A DNA stretch of 64,000 nucleotides from Casp-Chloro-G3 sp002816715 (GTDB taxonomy: Bacteria; Chloroflexota; Dehalococcoidia; Lucifugimonadales; UBA3495): NCBI GenBank assembly GCA_027623815.1, contig JAQBUV010000001.1:79833-143832 (forward strand). Direction: 5' to 3'. The translations under genes and the position numbers were made by a program. Shown here one piece after another: positions 17,989-26,298 of the stretch. Numbering within the stretch: position 1 is the stretch's first letter; each line of letters starts with the position of its first letter. The notes beneath the pieces were generated by a model, which saw only the letters and a program-made list of their open reading frames with translations, did not search any database and was not told the DNA's origin.

Positions 17989-18743
17989 TGCCAGATGTTG
18001 CCCTGAGTGGAAAAGTCGCCCTGGTCACCGGGTCTTCCCGGGGGATTGGGGCCTCCATCGCCTGCCGGTTAGCCAAGTCGGGCGTCAAAATTGGGGTCAA
18101 TTACAACACCAACCAGGACGCTGCGGAGCAGGTTGTAGCGAATATAGTCGCCTCTGGTGGGGAGGCTTTCGCGGTGGCGGGCGACGTCTCTCAGGAAGAT
18201 TCGGCGCAGGCCGTGGTCAAACAGGCAACCGAACGCTGGGGCCAAATCGACATCCTGGTCAACAATGCGGGTATCACCCGCGACCGCCTGTTGCTGCGCA
18301 TGACCCTGGAAGACTGGGATCAGGTTCTGGATGTTGACCTGCGCAGCGCATTCCTCTGTACCAAGTTTGTCATGCCTCAATTAATCAAACGGCGTCAGGG
18401 CCGCGTCATCAACATTTCCTCGGTGGTTGGCATTGGCGGCAATCCGGGCCAGGCAAATTACGCGGCGGCCAAAGCCGGCTTGATCGGGTTCACCAAAGCG
18501 GTGGCGCGCGAGGTCGCATCGAGAAATGTCACCGTCAACGCCGTCGCTCCGGGGTTCATTGACACCGGCGGCATGGTGGGGCAGATGACCGAAGAAGCCC
18601 GTCAGCAAATATTGTCCCGCATCCCCCTGGGCCGGTTTGGCAGCGGCGATGAAGTGGCTGAAGTGGTGGCCTTCCTGTGCGGCAAGGGCGGCGATTACAT
18701 CACCGGGCAGGTGCTGACCATTGACGGCGGATTGATCGCCTAG
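17988..18743 (+). CDS. fabG: 3-oxoacyl-ACP reductase FabG
   Basis: A 251-residue classical SDR. It has the cofactor motif TGSSRGIGASIA, NNAGITRD, the catalytic Ser in NISSVVG, and YAAAKAGLIGFTKA (Tyr and Lys). It reduces 3-oxoacyl-ACP with NADPH in fatty-acid elongation. The start overlaps the plsX stop, and the plsX-fabG order is the common bacterial arrangement, which supports fabG over a generic SDR. No acpP follows; the next 300 bp hold no convincing gene. Confidence 0.93.
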   Translation: MPDVALSGKVALVTGSSRGIGASIACRLAKSGVKIGVNYNTNQDAAEQVVANIVASGGEAFAVAGDVSQEDSAQAVVKQATERWGQIDILVNNAGITRDRLLLRMTLEDWDQVLDVDLRSAFLCTKFVMPQLIKRRQGRVINISSVVGIGGNPGQANYAAAKAGLIGFTKAVAREVASRNVTVNAVAPGFIDTGGMVGQMTEEARQQILSRIPLGRFGSGDEVAEVVAFLCGKGGDYITGQVLTIDGGLIA

Positions 18744-19043
18744 CCCATTATGCCCTGATATTCCAGCTATCCCAACACAACCAATTCTCTAGTCCTAGCC
18801 TTGCGCACCCCTTACCGAGTCAACCTGGAGCCGGTAGTGCGGTAGGTTCCTCCACCGTTATTACCAAATGTACCACCAATTTTTGGGCTGTTCGTACCTT
18901 ACATTCGATAAGCCGCCACCGCCATAATGGGTTTGTGTCCCACTTCGCTATTTGGCGAATGTTGTATGCCAGGCCAAAGACAACCTTGGAACCATCCCAT
19001 GATTCTGGAAGCATCAACTTGTAGCAATTGGAGGATACTGAAA
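18744..19043. other. Intergenic stretch without a supported feature
   Basis: About 300 bp between fabG and the NTF2-like gene. Short frames exist on both strands (for example the minus-strand peptide KVVFGLAYNIRQIAKW), but none has a ribosome site or a recognisable family. No tRNA, terminator or repeat was identified. Confidence 0.5.
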
Positions 19044-19541
19044 ATGGGAAGTTCATCATCGAAATGGTTGTTGGGCGGAGGCCTGCTAATACTCGCCCTC
19101 ATAATTGCCAGTGTGGTTGTGGGCTTATTGAACCGCACTCAAAACGCCGTTCTGCTTCCTGAGGGCACACCTGGCGCGGCAGTCCAACAATACTTGGTGG
19201 CGATTGAAGCTGGAGAAACTCAGCAAGCGTATGAATATCTCAGCGCCGATTTGCAGGAAAAGTGCACTTTGGAGCATTTCCGAGATACGGCGCGGTATCT
19301 TGACCGGCGCGACGCCAACAATAACCGGGACACCCGCATTTCTCTAGAAAGCGAACAATCCGTTGATAATGCAATGGAAGTACGAATTCTGATAACCGAA
19401 TTCAATGTTTCCGCCCCCTTTGACGTGAATGAATATTCCCATACCGAGGTTTTTCTCCTGGAGGAGCTAGACGGCGGTTGGAGATTCGTGGATGAACCCT
19501 GGCCGATGTATGGGTGTCCTGATCCAGCGAACTTTCGGTGA
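19044..19541 (+). CDS. Membrane-anchored NTF2-like protein of unknown function
   Basis: A 165-residue protein with one N-terminal membrane helix (WLLGGGLLILALIIASVVVGLL). A small extracytoplasmic domain follows (VQQYLVAIEAGETQQAYEYLS...) that resembles NTF2-like/DUF4878-type domains. The ATG at 19044 is chosen for the GGAGG at 19030-19034; the frame is open upstream without family signal. It lies 44 bp before the repeat membrane protein in the same direction, so the two may work together. Family assignment is tentative; no catalytic residues are apparent. Confidence 0.7.
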   Translation: MGSSSSKWLLGGGLLILALIIASVVVGLLNRTQNAVLLPEGTPGAAVQQYLVAIEAGETQQAYEYLSADLQEKCTLEHFRDTARYLDRRDANNNRDTRISLESEQSVDNAMEVRILITEFNVSAPFDVNEYSHTEVFLLEELDGGWRFVDEPWPMYGCPDPANFR

Positions 19542-19585
19542 CCATGGAACGACTGGCACCGATCACAATCTAGGAGAGGCATTTC

Positions 19586-21424
19586 ATGGGTATATTTAAC
19601 ATTCTGCCCTTGTTTAGCGGAATAATTCCCCTCCTGGTGATTATCGGAATCATCGCCGCTGTCGTGGTATTGGTACACCGTCGCGGAAAAACGGAGTCCG
19701 ACCCGGGAATTGGAAACCTCAAGCGGCTGTATTACTATGGAATTTCATTTATCGCCTTGGGCGTAGCCGCCCCCGGCCTGATCCTGTTGATCGACTTTCT
19801 GCTGGACAATCTCTTTGGGCCGCCTGCATTCTTACGCGGCCAGGGCCAACTGGCATTGGGTCTGGCGCTGACCATCGTCGGTACACCCATCTGGTTCTTA
19901 CATTGGCGGTTGGCGCTCAAGGCCGTTCAGCAACTTCCGACGGAGGCGCAGGCTTTATCCCGTCAAATCTACATCTATCTGGTGCTAGGGATAACCGCTT
20001 CCCTATTCGCCTTCGGCCTGGTTTCTCTACTTCGTTGGCTGTTGGGTTCGGGGGACTTCAACGGCTTTAACATTGCCTTCCCCCTGGTATGGGCTGGAAT
20101 TTGGGGTTACCACTGGCACCTCCAAAGCTTGGACGTGCCGAGAACCGAAGATGGCGCAACAGTACGCCGGCTGTACGTTTACATAACATCATTGTACAGC
20201 CTGGTGATGTTGCTGGTGGGCGTGGGAATCGTTATTTGGCGACCCCTGAAAGAAGCCTACGAAGCACTCTTTACCACACAACTCTTGGTCTCTGGTGGAG
20301 TGAATTTCTGGGACTCTCTATGGAGCGACACCACTCGCACCGGGGTAGCCATTCTGGTGGTAGGTGGATTGCTTTGGTGGTGGCATTGGCATCAGGCAGC
20401 CAAGGGCGATGCCAAATCGCAGTTGCGCCAGGTTTATCTGTACCTGTTCGCCATTCTAGGCGGGGCGGCCACCGTGGTGATATCCCTGAGTATGATTCTC
20501 TTCGATGTGCTTCAGTGGCTCATTGGGGAGCCGGGGTCAGACCGGGCCTCGGCCCACTTCCGGAGCTTTCCGGGCATGATCGCCACTCTGTTGCCGGGGG
20601 CGGCATTGTGGGGCTACCATTTGGCGCTGGTGCAACAGGAATCCCTCCTCTCCGCCGAGAGATGGCAGGCCGCTCGAAGAGTCTATCGATATCTGGTGGC
20701 GGCGTTGGGGCTGATTACGCTCTCGGTAGGGCTGGTTATGGTGTTCCTGGTCGCGATGGGCGTGCTGATACCTCAGGCCGGGGCACAGTTGCTGGACGCC
20801 CAGTGGTGGCGAAACCCGTTGGTGCTGGGTATCACTCTCTTGGTCGTGGGAATCCCTATTTGGAGTTACTACTGGTTCGGAGTGCAGAGAGCGGTCGCAA
20901 TTGGGCCAGCTCAGGAACGCACCGCTCAGTCTCGTCGGATCTTTATTTACGGGGTTTTTGGCATCGCGACCTTGTTGGTCTTGGGAAACCTGAGTGCGCT
21001 GCTGTACATGTTCCTCCGCGACCTGTTGGAAGGCGGGTTGTCCCTGCAATTGCTTCAGTATGCCAAGTGGAGCATTGGCACCTTGTTGATGGCTGGTGCG
21101 GTCAGCGTTTATCACTGGCTAATCCTGCAAGAAGACCGACGGGCAATGCCAGCGCCGGCAGAAACTCCGGCACCAGCAGTTCCCGTGACCAAGGACCTGA
21201 TCGCCGTGGCTGGCGAGTCGGCCCAGGGTTTGGTTCGGAGTCTAGAATCTCTATTGGGTGTTCCCATCCTAGTTTGGCGCAGACTTGACGGCGGTGATGC
21301 CCCAAATTTGACCGTGGAAGAGTTGCATGCAGTGCGGGAAGAGATCATAAACGCGCCGGGAAGCCGTGCGCTCCTGATAGTAGATGCCTCCGGCATAAGA
21401 GTGTTGCCGTACCGGGAAAGCTAA
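19586..21424 (+). CDS. Polytopic membrane protein with six DUF5671-like repeats
   Basis: A 612-residue integral membrane protein. A repeat of about 80-95 residues occurs six times, each opening with an R-R/Q-x-Y-x-Y type motif followed by a hydrophobic helix: RLYYYGISFIALG, RQIYIYLVLG, RRLYVYITSLYS, RQVYLYLFAILG, RRVYRYLVAALG and RRIFIYGVFGIA. Each repeat ends with a W-x-Y/H-W segment (IWFLHW, IWGYHWH, LWWWHWHQ, IWSYYW). A cytoplasmic C-terminal tail of about 100 residues follows (TKDLIAVAGESAQGL...). This matches DUF5671-type proteins frequent in Chloroflexota; the function is unknown. The ATG has GGAGAGG upstream. Confidence 0.82.
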   Translation: MGIFNILPLFSGIIPLLVIIGIIAAVVVLVHRRGKTESDPGIGNLKRLYYYGISFIALGVAAPGLILLIDFLLDNLFGPPAFLRGQGQLALGLALTIVGTPIWFLHWRLALKAVQQLPTEAQALSRQIYIYLVLGITASLFAFGLVSLLRWLLGSGDFNGFNIAFPLVWAGIWGYHWHLQSLDVPRTEDGATVRRLYVYITSLYSLVMLLVGVGIVIWRPLKEAYEALFTTQLLVSGGVNFWDSLWSDTTRTGVAILVVGGLLWWWHWHQAAKGDAKSQLRQVYLYLFAILGGAATVVISLSMILFDVLQWLIGEPGSDRASAHFRSFPGMIATLLPGAALWGYHLALVQQESLLSAERWQAARRVYRYLVAALGLITLSVGLVMVFLVAMGVLIPQAGAQLLDAQWWRNPLVLGITLLVVGIPIWSYYWFGVQRAVAIGPAQERTAQSRRIFIYGVFGIATLLVLGNLSALLYMFLRDLLEGGLSLQLLQYAKWSIGTLLMAGAVSVYHWLILQEDRRAMPAPAETPAPAVPVTKDLIAVAGESAQGLVRSLESLLGVPILVWRRLDGGDAPNLTVEELHAVREEIINAPGSRALLIVDASGIRVLPYRES

Positions 21425-21537
21425 TACTGAAGATGCAACCGTCCGGTTGGTGGTTCGCGCTTGAATCAAGTTATCAGTGCATATACATCGATATCGGTAT
21501 TTCTGTAGAGTTTGCGACCGGAAGCAGCGAGGACAAA

Positions 21538-22059
21538 ATGACCAATGTAGTTTTGGTGATCGATATGGTTCGGGGATTTCTGGAGCCTGGCCACAATCTC
21601 TACTGCGGGGATGATTCTCGAACTATTATTCCCAAGGTTCAAAACTTGCTAAAGCAGGAAAAGGAGGTCGGCTCGGAGATTATATTTCTGTCCGACCATC
21701 ATCTTCCCGACGACCTGGAATTCCGGATGTTCCCGGTACATTGTGTGATCGGCACTGTAGAGCCGGAGGTGATTCCCGAACTAGCTGAGTACGTGACAGA
21801 CTCCAATGTAATCGCCAAGAACCGCTACAGCGGATTTTTCAATACCGACCTGGAACAGCGGCTGGCCAGCATCAACCCGGACAAAATCATCGCCTGCGGA
21901 GTCTGCACCGACATCTGCGTGTTGCACACAACTGCTGACGCCCGCAATCGGGACTATTCGGTGGAGGTGCCCGCCGATTGCGTCGCCACCTTCGACCCGG
22001 ATGCCCACCTATGGGCATTAGGCCATCTAGAAAAGATTCTGGGAGCGCGGGTGGTCTAG
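21538..22059 (+). CDS. Cysteine hydrolase of the isochorismatase/nicotinamidase family
   Basis: 173 residues from ATG 21538. The catalytic triad is visible: Asp in VLVIDMVRGF, Lys in VIAKNRYSGFF, and Cys in IIACGVCTDICVLHT. Residues and length fit nicotinamidase-like or other ureido/amide hydrolases. VPADCVATFDPDAH near the end resembles PncA-type members. The frame extends upstream to 21433 without homology, so the later start (GCGAGGAC ahead) is preferred. The substrate could be nicotinamide, feeding NAD salvage; not proven. Confidence 0.9.
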   Translation: MTNVVLVIDMVRGFLEPGHNLYCGDDSRTIIPKVQNLLKQEKEVGSEIIFLSDHHLPDDLEFRMFPVHCVIGTVEPEVIPELAEYVTDSNVIAKNRYSGFFNTDLEQRLASINPDKIIACGVCTDICVLHTTADARNRDYSVEVPADCVATFDPDAHLWALGHLEKILGARVV

Positions 22060-22218
22060 GAGATCAAAAGTGATCAAAGCAAAAGTATTCTCTTTTAGAC
22101 CCTTACCAACCGAACTCCGTCTTTACCGCCTTGCGGCCATCGCAGCCAGCGGAGTATCATGAACGCACATTATTGTTATGCCTGACAGCGATTTGTTGCG
22201 GGCCAAGTAGAGGCAATC

Positions 22219-24249
22219 ATGCTTTTCGGCTCTTACCGCTACTCCAGTTGGGACGGCACCCAAGAAATCTTCGACATCGACGCCAACGAGATAATGGAGC
22301 AGTTGTCTGAAGAACTCCTGAAACAGGGCGATGTTATGCGGGCGCTGCGGGAAATGTTCCGCAACGGTGTGCAGAACCAGGACGGCCAGCAGCTTACCGG
22401 GCTGAAAGAACTGATGGAGCGGCTCAAGAACCAACGCCGCCAGCAGTTGCAGCAGCATAACATGGACTCGGTGGTGGATGATCTCAAGGAGAAGCTGGAG
22501 GAGATTCTCAAGACTGAGCGACAGGGAATCGACCAGCGTCTGGAAGAAGCTCAGGAGCAGGTCTCGCAGGCCAGCGATGAAGATCGGTCCCAGCAGGACA
22601 GCCTCTACAAATTGCTGGAGCAGCGGACTCAACGAAATCTGGACAAATTGGATGACCTTCCCGACAGCATGAGCGGGCAGATTCAGGAGTTGATGGAGTA
22701 CGACTTCGTCAGTCCTGAGGCTCAGCAAATGTTTCAAGAGTTGTTGGACCAGCTCAAGGGCCAGATGGCGCAAAACATCTCCCAGCAAATGCAGCAGCAG
22801 ATTCAGGGCATGTCGCCGGAGCAGATGGCTGGCATGCGCGAAATGATGAACCAGCTCAACCAGATGATGCGCGACAAAATGGCCGGTCGTCAGCCTGACT
22901 TTGACGGGTTCATGCAGCAGTTTGGCGAGATGTTCGGCCCTAACCCACCGCAGAACTTTGAGGAGCTAATGGAGCGGCTGCAACAGCAATTGGCCCAGAT
23001 GCAGTCGATGATGGACAGCATGTCTCCCGAAATGCGTCAGGAACTGGAAGACGCCTTGAATGCAGCGCTGGACCCGCAGACCCAGCAGGCGATGGCCGAG
23101 TTCGCCAGCCTGCTGGAACAGCTAATGCCCATGGACGACCTGCGCCGCCAGTACCCGTTTTTGGGCGACGACAGCCTGACGATGGAGCAGGGCCGGGAGA
23201 TGATGCGTGAACTGCAAGACTTGGACCAACTGGAGCAGTCGTTGCAGGACGCCATGCGCTCCGGACAGTTGGATGATGTTGACCCAAATAAGCTGGCCGA
23301 ATTACTCGGCGAAGAAGCCCGCCAGGCCTGGGAGCAACTGGACCGCCTGCGACAACTTTTGAAGGAAGCCGGTTATGTGACCGGCGATGACAACCTGGAG
23401 TTGACCGCCCGGGGCATTCGTCGCATTGGGCAGAAAGCCCTCAAGGAAGTGTTTGTCCATCTGAAGAAAGACCGGCTGGGCAACCACCAGATGGACAACC
23501 GAGGGGCGGGCGGCGACCTGCTGGGCGACACCAAACCCTACGAGTTTGGCGACCCGTTCCTGCTTGATATGCAGTCCACGATTAAGAACGCCATACTTCG
23601 TGCCGGGCCTCAGGTGCCCGTCCGCATGACCCCTCAGGACTTCGAAATTTACCGGCAGGAGCACATGACGCGCGCGGCCACCGCGGTGCTGCTGGACCAG
23701 AGCCAGTCAATGGGACTGTTCAACAACTTCCAGGCGGCCAAGAAAGTGACCCTGGCCCTTTTCGCCTTGATTCGCACCCAATACCCCCGAGACTCGTTGC
23801 ATGTCATCGGCTTCTCCGACTACGCCCGGGAGATCAAGGAAGAGGATTTGGCCAAGGTCAACTGGAACGCCTGGGTGTCGGGCACCAACTTACAACACGC
23901 TCTAATGCTGTCGCGCAAGCTGCTGGCCAACGAAAAGGGTGGCTCCCGCCAGATTTTGCTAATTACCGACGGCGAGCCGACGGCTCATCTGGAAGGAGGT
24001 CAGTCCTACTTTAGCTACCCGCCCAGCTACCGCACCGAGTTGGAGACGCTGAAAGAGGTGAAACGCTGCACTCAGGAAGGGATTGTCATCAACACCTTCA
24101 TGCTGAAGAACAACTACCAGTTGGTTAACTTTGTCGACCGGTTGACCCGCGTCAATCGGGGTCGTGCATTCTACAGCAGCGCCGAGAATCTGGGGCAGTA
24201 CGTGATGGTTGACTATCTCAATAATCGGAAGAAGCGCGTTTCTGCTTAA
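22219..24249 (+). CDS. Large VWA-domain protein with Gln-rich helical N-terminus
   Basis: 676 residues. The first ~380 are extremely rich in Gln, Met, Glu and Leu and should form long coiled coils. The C-terminal ~190 residues are a von Willebrand A domain with a complete MIDAS: LLDQSQSMG (Asp493), the Thr of SGTNLQHA, and LITDGEPTAH (Asp near 584). Related proteins work with MoxR-type AAA ATPases or Mg-chelatase-like complexes in metal insertion or protein assembly, but no such ATPase is adjacent here. No signal peptide or membrane helix is seen, so it is probably cytoplasmic. Confidence 0.88.
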   Translation: MLFGSYRYSSWDGTQEIFDIDANEIMEQLSEELLKQGDVMRALREMFRNGVQNQDGQQLTGLKELMERLKNQRRQQLQQHNMDSVVDDLKEKLEEILKTERQGIDQRLEEAQEQVSQASDEDRSQQDSLYKLLEQRTQRNLDKLDDLPDSMSGQIQELMEYDFVSPEAQQMFQELLDQLKGQMAQNISQQMQQQIQGMSPEQMAGMREMMNQLNQMMRDKMAGRQPDFDGFMQQFGEMFGPNPPQNFEELMERLQQQLAQMQSMMDSMSPEMRQELEDALNAALDPQTQQAMAEFASLLEQLMPMDDLRRQYPFLGDDSLTMEQGREMMRELQDLDQLEQSLQDAMRSGQLDDVDPNKLAELLGEEARQAWEQLDRLRQLLKEAGYVTGDDNLELTARGIRRIGQKALKEVFVHLKKDRLGNHQMDNRGAGGDLLGDTKPYEFGDPFLLDMQSTIKNAILRAGPQVPVRMTPQDFEIYRQEHMTRAATAVLLDQSQSMGLFNNFQAAKKVTLALFALIRTQYPRDSLHVIGFSDYAREIKEEDLAKVNWNAWVSGTNLQHALMLSRKLLANEKGGSRQILLITDGEPTAHLEGGQSYFSYPPSYRTELETLKEVKRCTQEGIVINTFMLKNNYQLVNFVDRLTRVNRGRAFYSSAENLGQYVMVDYLNNRKKRVSA

Positions 24250-24280
24250 GGTCTGTCAATCTTGTTTTAATTGCTAGCTT

Positions 24281-24355
24281 CCTCTCCCACAAAAGGAGAG
24301 GATTGAGGCGGGTGGTATCATCCTCATCCCAACCTTCTCCCATTGAGGGAGAAGG
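24281..24355 (+). repeat. Paired-hairpin intergenic repeat
   Basis: Two perfect hairpins in tandem: CCTCTCC/GGAGAGG (24281-24301) and CCTTCTCCC/GGGAGAAGG (24333-24355). They are separated by ATTGAGGCGGGT and CCTCATCCCAACC. This layout is typical of a widespread bacterial intergenic repeat family. It lies 32 bp beyond the VWA gene. No T run follows, so it is not a standard terminator. Confidence 0.65.
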
Positions 24356-24533
24356 GTCTGGCGACTCCATAAGGTCGCGGTCAATCCATTGGTATCTTGG
24401 TTAATGTGAAACTTGGATTTTCTCATGCCTGAAAATCTTCCCGGTTGGGCCTAGGTCTGGTATCATGGTACACAACAATTGAATAGATGGGTTGGTGAGG
24501 CTGGCCGGTGATCCGGTTAGCCCTACTTTTAAG

Positions 24534-24556
24534 GCAGCCCGGTGAGGCTGGCAAAG
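24534..24556 (+). promoter_or_regulatory. PyrR-binding RNA loop of the pyr operon leader
   Basis: CAGCC (24535-24539) and GGCTG (24546-24550) enclose the hexaloop CGGTGA, which fits the PyrR anti-antiterminator consensus CNGNGA. GCAAAG then follows. The 12-mer GGTGAGGCTGGC occurs twice, at 24494-24505 and 24541-24552; only the second has the matching left arm. UMP-bound PyrR would stabilise this hairpin and favour termination downstream. Confidence 0.8.
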
Positions 24557-24611
24557 TGTATAACCCTGCTAATACGTGAGGAGCCGGTTGACGCCGGTTT
24601 CTGCGACGCAG

Positions 24612-24645
24612 ACCCTTGCCAGGATACCGGTAAGGGTTCTTTTTT
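24612..24645 (+). terminator. Attenuator terminator of the pyr operon
   Basis: ACCCTTGCC (24612-24620) pairs with GGTAAGGGT (24629-24637), with one G-U pair and an 8-nt loop, followed by TCTTTTTT. It is placed between the PyrR-binding loop and pyrR, matching PyrR-controlled transcription attenuation. Confidence 0.88.
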
Positions 24646-24692
24646 GCGCGGCAACCAGGCCCTACGCTGAATACCCAATCGCAAAATCAGGC

Positions 24693-25244
24693 ATGCACCA
24701 GGTTTTGATGGCCGAGCACCAGATAATGAATCCAGACGACATCCGTCGCGCCTTGGTTAGGGTTGCCCATGAAATATTGGAGCACAACCGCGGCATTGAG
24801 GATTTGGTGATCGTCGGGATTCAGACTCGGGGTGTGACTCTCGCCCATCGGCTGTCGCGAAACATCGAGGAATATGAAGGCAATCGAGTGCCGGTGGCTG
24901 AGTTGGACATCAGCTTGTATCGAGACGACCTGCAACATAGGTCGCGTCCCGTGATCAAGCCGACCAGCTTTCCAGTGGACATTCGCGACAAGAAAGTAGT
25001 GCTGGTAGACGATGTTCTATACACTGGGCGCACCATCCGAGCGGCAATGGACGCCATGAACGACTTTGGGCGTCCCCGACAGGTGCAACTCGCCATTCTC
25101 TTGGATCGGGGGCACCGGGAGCTTCCCATTCGGGCCGACTACATCGGTAAAAACATTCCCACCAGCTTGGAAGAACAGGTGAAAGTCCGCTTGACCGAAA
25201 TCGACGGCGTGGACGAAGTTTCCATTCTGCGGAGGGAGGACTGA
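24693..25244 (+). CDS. pyrR: Bifunctional pyr operon regulator / uracil phosphoribosyltransferase PyrR
   Basis: The RNA-binding attenuation protein of pyrimidine genes, with weak uracil phosphoribosyltransferase activity. 183 residues from ATG 24693; ATG 24708 is equally possible. The open frame reaches back to 24576, but the attenuator hairpin lies inside that part, so it is not translated in the functional transcript. Signatures are DDIRRALVRVAHEI and the PRPP loop VVLVDDVLYTGRTIRAAM. It is the first gene of the pyr operon and controls itself through the leader at 24534-24645. Confidence 0.95.
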   Translation: MHQVLMAEHQIMNPDDIRRALVRVAHEILEHNRGIEDLVIVGIQTRGVTLAHRLSRNIEEYEGNRVPVAELDISLYRDDLQHRSRPVIKPTSFPVDIRDKKVVLVDDVLYTGRTIRAAMDAMNDFGRPRQVQLAILLDRGHRELPIRADYIGKNIPTSLEEQVKVRLTEIDGVDEVSILRRED

Positions 25245-25248
25245 ACTG

Positions 25249-26298
25249 ATGAGTCTGTCGCACCCTGCCGCCTTCGGCGCTTATTCAGGAACTGGACACG
25301 CCAACGGCGAGACTAAGCCCAGGCAGCACGTCCTGGACCTGGACGATTTCCTACCGTCGGAGATAGCTTCAGTCTTGGAAAACACCCGCGCCATGAAAGA
25401 GGTATTGAAGCGGGACATCAAGAAGGTGCCGACGCTGAGAGGCCGGGTAGTCGTAACCCTCTTCTACGAAGCCAGCACCCGCACCCGTATCTCCTTTGAA
25501 GAAGCGGGCAAGGTACTGAGCGCCGACGTGATCAACATGGGTGGCTCCGGCAGCAGCGTGGAGAAAGGTGAGTCGCTGCTGAACACCGGCCTGACCCTCC
25601 AGGCGATGGGCGTAGACATTCTGGTCGTTCGTCACCCCCATGCCGGTGCGCCGAATTTTCTGGCCCGCCACCTGCCCAAAGTTAGTATTATCAACGCCGG
25701 AGACGGCCTGCATGCCCACCCAACCCAAGCACTGTTGGATCTGTTTACCGTGCAGGAAAAGCTAGGGAGTCTGGCCGGTCTCAAGATTGTTATCGTCGGC
25801 GACGTGCTGCACAGCCGGGTGGCCCGCTCCGCCATGTGGGGATTCGCAAAAATGGGGGCCAAAGTAACGCTGTGCGGACCGGGAACTCTGCTGCCCCTCG
25901 ACCTGCTGCGCCCCAATGGGCACCTGCCGGAGGGCCATTGCCTGGCATCGGTCAAAGTTGATACCAGCCTGGACCGGGCTATCGAAGGCGCAGACGTGGT
26001 GATGGCCCTCCGGTTGCAGTCAGAGCGGCAGGACAGCGGCTTTCTGCCCAGCATGCGGGAGTACATCCGGCGCTGGCAGGTGACCGAGAGCAGGGTAGCA
26101 TCGGCCAAACCCAACGCCCTGGTCATGCACCCCGGCCCGATGAACGAAGGTATCGAAATCAGCTCCGGCCTGGCCCACGGCGACAGTTCAGTCATTGAGG
26201 AACAGGTCGCCAACGGCGTGGCGGTGCGTATGGCTTTGCTTTATCAGGTATCCACCGTAGTATCACAGGCATCGGGAAGATTATCAATTGAGCAATAA
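25249..26298 (+). CDS. pyrB: Aspartate carbamoyltransferase catalytic subunit PyrB
   Basis: Condenses carbamoyl phosphate with aspartate. 349 residues, about 30 longer than usual because of an N-terminal extension before HVLDLDDF. It has the carbamoyl-phosphate motif FYEASTRTRISFE and the aspartate-loop region HPGPMNEGIEIS. The ATG at 25249 is 4 bp after pyrR, with a GGAGGGAGGA site. No regulatory pyrI subunit is present. The end overlaps the pyrC start by 11 bp, indicating coupling. Cytoplasmic. Confidence 0.96.
   Translation: MSLSHPAAFGAYSGTGHANGETKPRQHVLDLDDFLPSEIASVLENTRAMKEVLKRDIKKVPTLRGRVVVTLFYEASTRTRISFEEAGKVLSADVINMGGSGSSVEKGESLLNTGLTLQAMGVDILVVRHPHAGAPNFLARHLPKVSIINAGDGLHAHPTQALLDLFTVQEKLGSLAGLKIVIVGDVLHSRVARSAMWGFAKMGAKVTLCGPGTLLPLDLLRPNGHLPEGHCLASVKVDTSLDRAIEGADVVMALRLQSERQDSGFLPSMREYIRRWQVTESRVASAKPNALVMHPGPMNEGIEISSGLAHGDSSVIEEQVANGVAVRMALLYQVSTVVSQASGRLSIEQ

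Noticed and set aside
18820..19059. Minus-strand peptide resembling a transposase fragment (FGLAYNIRQIAKW)
   Set aside because: Similarity is only impressionistic, with no inverted repeats or ribosome site, and it overlaps the start of the NTF2-like gene.
20089..21288. A 399-codon open frame on the plus strand overlapping the DUF5671-repeat gene
   Set aside because: It lies in another frame of a gene with clear repeats and membrane helices, and has no family signal. It is a by-product of GC-rich codons.
22123..22788. Leucine-rich 221-codon open frame antisense to the VWA gene
   Set aside because: The Leu richness comes from reversed CAG (Gln) codons of the coiled-coil region; no start signal or homology.
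24576..24692. Upstream extension of the pyrR reading frame
   Set aside because: It contains the attenuator hairpin and T run, and PyrR homology begins near residue MHQVLMAEHQ, so it is leader sequence.
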